From assembly GCA_021827885.1 (NCBI GenBank), contig JAKAUD010000171.1:1-8243 (forward strand): a stretch of 8,243 nt of DNA, in the 5' to 3' direction. How positions within the stretch are numbered: the stretch's first letter is position 1; each line of letters starts with the position of its first letter. This document shows positions 6,442 to 8,243 of this stretch, piece by piece. Source of the DNA: Thermoplasmata archaeon. GTDB taxonomy: Archaea; Thermoplasmatota; Thermoplasmata; Thermoplasmatales; Thermoplasmataceae. The notes beneath the pieces were generated by a model. The model saw only the letters and a list, made by a program, of their open reading frames with translations. It did not search any database and was not told the origin of the DNA. A program made the translations under genes and the position numbers.

Positions 6442-7061
6442 CAGCCAATCAGCTCCTCGAAGACGTCGTGTGTGATATCCTCTCTTACAAGTATGACGCT
6501 TACCAGGACTATTCCGAAGACATCAAGAAGTGCGCTTACCTCTATCAGTAGGGGAAGCGGGATTACCAGAAGACTCAGAAGGACGATCCCGTTCTCCTCC
6601 TCTATGTATCCGATAACATGTGCAAAACTGTTCTTCCTTGTTATCATGAGCAGTATGCCCTGGGCTATGAGCGAGAGCCCTATGGATCCCAGGGGATGTC
6701 CCAGAAGTGGAAGAAAGAGGATACGGTATACCACCAATGAAAGAATGAATACAAAGATACTTGACAGTATGACTGTGGAGGTTGTTATTGAATCCTCTCT
6801 GAGCGTTGAAGGATCCTCCGGTATCTTCCTTCTGAGCAGAGAGGTGATAAGAAAGCCCCTCAGCAGAACGATCAGAATCGCGAGAACTATGAGTGTATAA
6901 CTTGACTCATATAATCCAGTGAAAACTGCAAGAGCAGCTAGAATGAAACTCTGGACAATGACGCTGTTGAGCATGGGTTTTATGAAAACCCTCATCTGTA
7001 TGGACAGGGCGGATATAATCATGAGAACGCTGAGGATTCCCTCAATTTCCAGGGCTATCAT
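6441..7061 (-). CDS. HyfE-like small membrane subunit (NuoK-related)
   Basis: With the start at 7061 this is a 206-residue membrane protein, matching HyfE (about 216 residues in E. coli). The best marker is near the C-terminus: GYIEEENGIVLL (151-162) followed by PLPLLIEVSALLDVFGIVLV (168-187), with Glu154-156, Glu174 and Asp180 in or next to membrane helices, as in NuoK/HyfE. A longer open frame exists up to 7202, but it would read through the end of the HyfC-like gene and adds a Cys/His-rich segment unlike the family. The ATG at 7061 instead gives the ATGA overlap with the upstream stop seen elsewhere in this operon and has GGTGGT five bases upstream. The protein probably links the quinone-module-like end of the membrane arm to the antiporter subunits. 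Confidence 0.85.
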   Translation of the reverse strand: MIALEIEGILSVLMIISALSIQMRVFIKPMLNSVIVQSFILAALAVFTGLYESSYTLIVLAILIVLLRGFLITSLLRRKIPEDPSTLREDSITTSTVILSSIFVFILSLVVYRILFLPLLGHPLGSIGLSLIAQGILLMITRKNSFAHVIGYIEEENGIVLLSLLVIPLPLLIEVSALLDVFGIVLVSVILVREDITHDVFEELIG

Positions 7062-8008
7062 ATGATACCACCAGCAACAAATGAAGTGACAGCAAGTATG
7101 GCCATGGCAAAAGATACGGTGAGAAATTCCTGTATCTTGAAAAGTCTCAGTTTGGCGAACGATTCCTCTATTATGACAACGGCAAGTATGAGTAACATCC
7201 ACTTGCCGAGCATTATGGGGATGTCCAGCAGCGCTCCGGTAAGACCATTAAGCATAAACCATGGCATTATGAAAACGTTCAGAAAGACAGAACCAAGAAG
7301 ATACTGTTTCATCATAGATGAATACCTCATGAGAAAGAGGCTCCTGCCGCTGTATTCAAATGACTTTGCCTCATCGATTATTCCGAGTTCCATCATTCCT
7401 GAACTCTCTACAGGGAGCCTTCCAGTTTCAAAAAGAAGTAGCATGAAGAATGCTATCGTAGCCAGGATGTGAGTCAGTGATAGGTAAAGTGAACGATCAG
7501 ATACAAGAAGTGACTCGGTCAGGTAGGGGTTATTGCTGTTGCTGATTATCGCAACGGCAAAAAAGACAGTTATCAGAGTGGGCTCGGCAAAGGCGGAGAA
7601 TGTTGCTATTCTGCTTGCACCCATTGCAGAGAAATTGTCTCCTGACCTTATGGCGGCAATGATCTGGATCACGGATGCAAAGGTGAAAAGAATTGCGCCA
7701 CCCAGAAAATCCACAACCGGGGTCAGAAACACAGGGAATGGCAGAACAACTGGTATCACAAATGATATTGTCAGATATATTGAGAATGTGACAAATGGAG
7801 CGAATATAAAGAAAAGTGAACTCTGTGCTGAGAACAGATTCTCCTTGGATAGATATTTTTTAAGATCATAGTAGGGCTGGAATATAGAAGGCCCTCTTCT
7901 AGATTCTAACCGTGCCTTCAAAGCCTCCAGAATTCCTTCCACCAGAGGCGCTAGAAAGAGTACACCGGCTATCTGTATTCCCGTCTCCGCCCACAGAGTC
8001 ACATCCAT
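7058..8008 (-). CDS. HyfC/NuoH-like membrane anchor subunit
   Basis: The 316-residue protein is of the NuoH / HyfC / HycD family, which anchors the redox arm to the membrane and forms the start of the ion-coupling path. Family signatures are SRRGPSIFQPYYDLKKYL at 36-53 (after the first membrane helix), GASRIATFSAFAEPTL at 130-145 with Glu142, ETGRLPVESSGMMELGI at 194-210, DEAKSFEYSG at 212-221, and EESFAKLRLFKIQEF at 281-295. It is the first gene of the operon. The start was set at ATG 8008 because GGTGAT (8018-8013) lies four bases upstream; TTG 8020, GTG 8017 and ATG 8014 are in frame but overlap that ribosome site and would add two to four residues. Its stop overlaps the HyfE-like start. 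Confidence 0.92.
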   Translation of the reverse strand: MDVTLWAETGIQIAGVLFLAPLVEGILEALKARLESRRGPSIFQPYYDLKKYLSKENLFSAQSSLFFIFAPFVTFSIYLTISFVIPVVLPFPVFLTPVVDFLGGAILFTFASVIQIIAAIRSGDNFSAMGASRIATFSAFAEPTLITVFFAVAIISNSNNPYLTESLLVSDRSLYLSLTHILATIAFFMLLLFETGRLPVESSGMMELGIIDEAKSFEYSGRSLFLMRYSSMMKQYLLGSVFLNVFIMPWFMLNGLTGALLDIPIMLGKWMLLILAVVIIEESFAKLRLFKIQEFLTVSFAMAILAVTSFVAGGII

Positions 8009-8012
8009 GATC

Positions 8013-8018
8013 ATCACC
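8013..8018 (-). promoter_or_regulatory. ribosome binding site of the HyfC-like gene
   Basis: GGTGAT on the minus strand matches the archaeal anti-Shine-Dalgarno core and is four bases from ATG 8008. It decides between four possible in-frame starts. Confidence 0.55.
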
Positions 8019-8046
8019 AAAAGACGTCATCAACCCCAGTGGGCAG

Positions 8047-8071
8047 TTAATGGCTAACGTCATAGCCTTAA
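8047..8071 (-). promoter_or_regulatory. inverted repeat at the predicted operon transcription start
   Basis: On the plus strand TTAATGGCTA (8047-8056) and TAGCCTTAA (8063-8071) are inverted copies, nine pairs with one bulged T, around a 6-base spacer. The repeat lies directly downstream of the TATA-like box, where transcription of the operon should begin, so a bound repressor would block initiation; alternatively it forms a hairpin at the 5' end of the mRNA. The motif ACGTCAT occurs in the spacer (8057-8063) and again 33 bases away (8024-8030). No regulator is identified. Confidence 0.4.
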
Positions 8072-8087
8072 TGCTGGAAAACTAAGG

Positions 8088-8104
8088 GCTATTTTAATTT
8101 ATTC
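8088..8104 (-). promoter_or_regulatory. TATA-like promoter element of the six-gene operon
   Basis: Read on the minus strand the run is GAATAAATTAAAATAGC, an A/T-rich box about 90 bases before the ATG. With the usual spacing of about 25-27 bases, transcription would start near 8071 and leave a 5' leader of about 60 nt containing the GGTGAT ribosome site. The same A/T run could serve a gene pointing the other way. The assignment rests on composition and spacing. Confidence 0.45.
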
Positions 8105-8113
8105 TGCGAGCCA

Positions 8114-8243
8114 GTGGGAAGTAATACCATAAAATACAGGATTACATACAGTGCAGCCGGTGATTTAACTGAAGCTGATTGTCTGCTGCGCTCTGCCATA
8201 CGCGAATGCACCCCTCCATATAGGCCATATAGCCGGGGCTTAC
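8114..8243 (+). CDS. possible divergent gene, N-terminal fragment, unrecognised
   Basis: From GTG 8114 a plus-strand frame stays open to the right edge (43 residues). Visible features are a polar start, a YRITYSAAGDLTEADCLLRSAI stretch split here as YRITYS and DLTEADCLLRSAI, the latter likely helical, and then a proline/tyrosine-rich PPYRPYS. GTG is the only conventional start; the previous in-frame stop is TAA 8069-8071. An A/T-rich box (8090-8101) lies about 20 bases upstream and could give a near-leaderless transcript divergent from the hyf-like operon. No family is recognised, and the minus strand is also open for part of this stretch, so the frame may not be real. Confidence 0.25.
   Translation, partial: MGSNTIKYRITYSAAGDLTEADCLLRSAIRECTPPYRPYSRGL

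Noticed and set aside
7062..7202. N-terminal Cys/His-rich extension of the HyfE-like protein, resembling a zinc-binding segment
   Set aside because: It lies in another frame inside the C-terminal coding part of the HyfC-like gene; the ATG at 7061 gives the family length and a typical ATGA overlap.
1389..8008. A functional group 4 [NiFe] hydrogenase (hyf/hyc/ech type)
   Set aside because: Subunit content fits, but both CxxC pairs that hold the NiFe centre are missing from the large subunit and no maturation genes are present.
1389..8008. Part of a standard respiratory complex I (nuo) operon
   Set aside because: Gene order, the HyfE-like subunit, the CxxC-type small subunit and the absence of NuoA, NuoJ and the quinone-site His/Tyr do not fit; the best matches are Hyf/Hyc-type proteins.
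8216..8232. Tandem direct repeat CCATATAG with period 9 near the right edge
   Set aside because: There are only two copies, and in the open frame they simply give a repeated Pro-Tyr; too short to interpret.
1..8243. CRISPR array, insertion sequence or prophage features
   Set aside because: No regularly spaced repeats, transposase or integrase frames, or terminal inverted repeats with target duplications were seen.

Overview
The window looks archaeal, most likely from Thermoplasmata. Three things suggest this: two tRNA-Ser genes without an encoded CCA end, A/T-rich TATA-like boxes about 25-30 nt upstream of genes, and AGG/AGA/ATA-rich codon use. The Lrp-type regulator appears to be transcribed without a leader, while operon-internal genes have GGTGAT-type Shine-Dalgarno sequences. 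The lineage is inferred from style, not from a marker gene.

Left part (1-1376), all on the + strand: the C-terminal end of a CoA-binding (YccU-like) protein, tRNA-Ser(CGA), a single-domain-pair Lrp/AsnC regulator with a palindrome over its probable TATA box, and tRNA-Ser(GGA). The two tRNA-Ser genes share an identical 36-nt stretch in their 3' halves. None of the gaps here exceeds about 220 bases.

Right part (1389-8008), all on the - strand: one tightly packed six-gene operon, read from right to left. It encodes a NuoH/HyfC-like membrane subunit, a HyfE-like subunit, a HyfF-like antiporter-type subunit, a NuoD/HyfG-like large subunit, a fused ferredoxin plus NuoB/HyfI-like small subunit, and a HyfB-like antiporter-type subunit. 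Neighbouring genes overlap by 1-4 bases or abut, so translation is probably coupled. Together they would form a membrane complex of the complex I / group 4 [NiFe]-hydrogenase superfamily, with a cytoplasmic redox arm (large and small subunit) on a membrane arm with two antiporter-like modules.

The main point of interest is that this is not a working hydrogenase by sequence. The large subunit has lost all four Ni-ligand cysteines (first CxxC read as Asn-Ala-Leu-Phe; C-terminal DPCxxC read as Asp-Phe-Ser-Phe-Gly-Val). It also lacks the His and Tyr that bind quinone in complex I. The small subunit keeps all four ligands of the proximal [4Fe-4S] cluster, and its fused ferredoxin domain keeps exactly the ligands for one of the usual two clusters. 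No hydrogenase maturation genes and no NADH or formate input module are in view. It fits the group called energy-converting-hydrogenase-related (Ehr) complexes, whose substrate is unknown to me. The operon has a TATA box with an inverted repeat at the predicted transcription start, and a possible divergent gene begins at the right edge.
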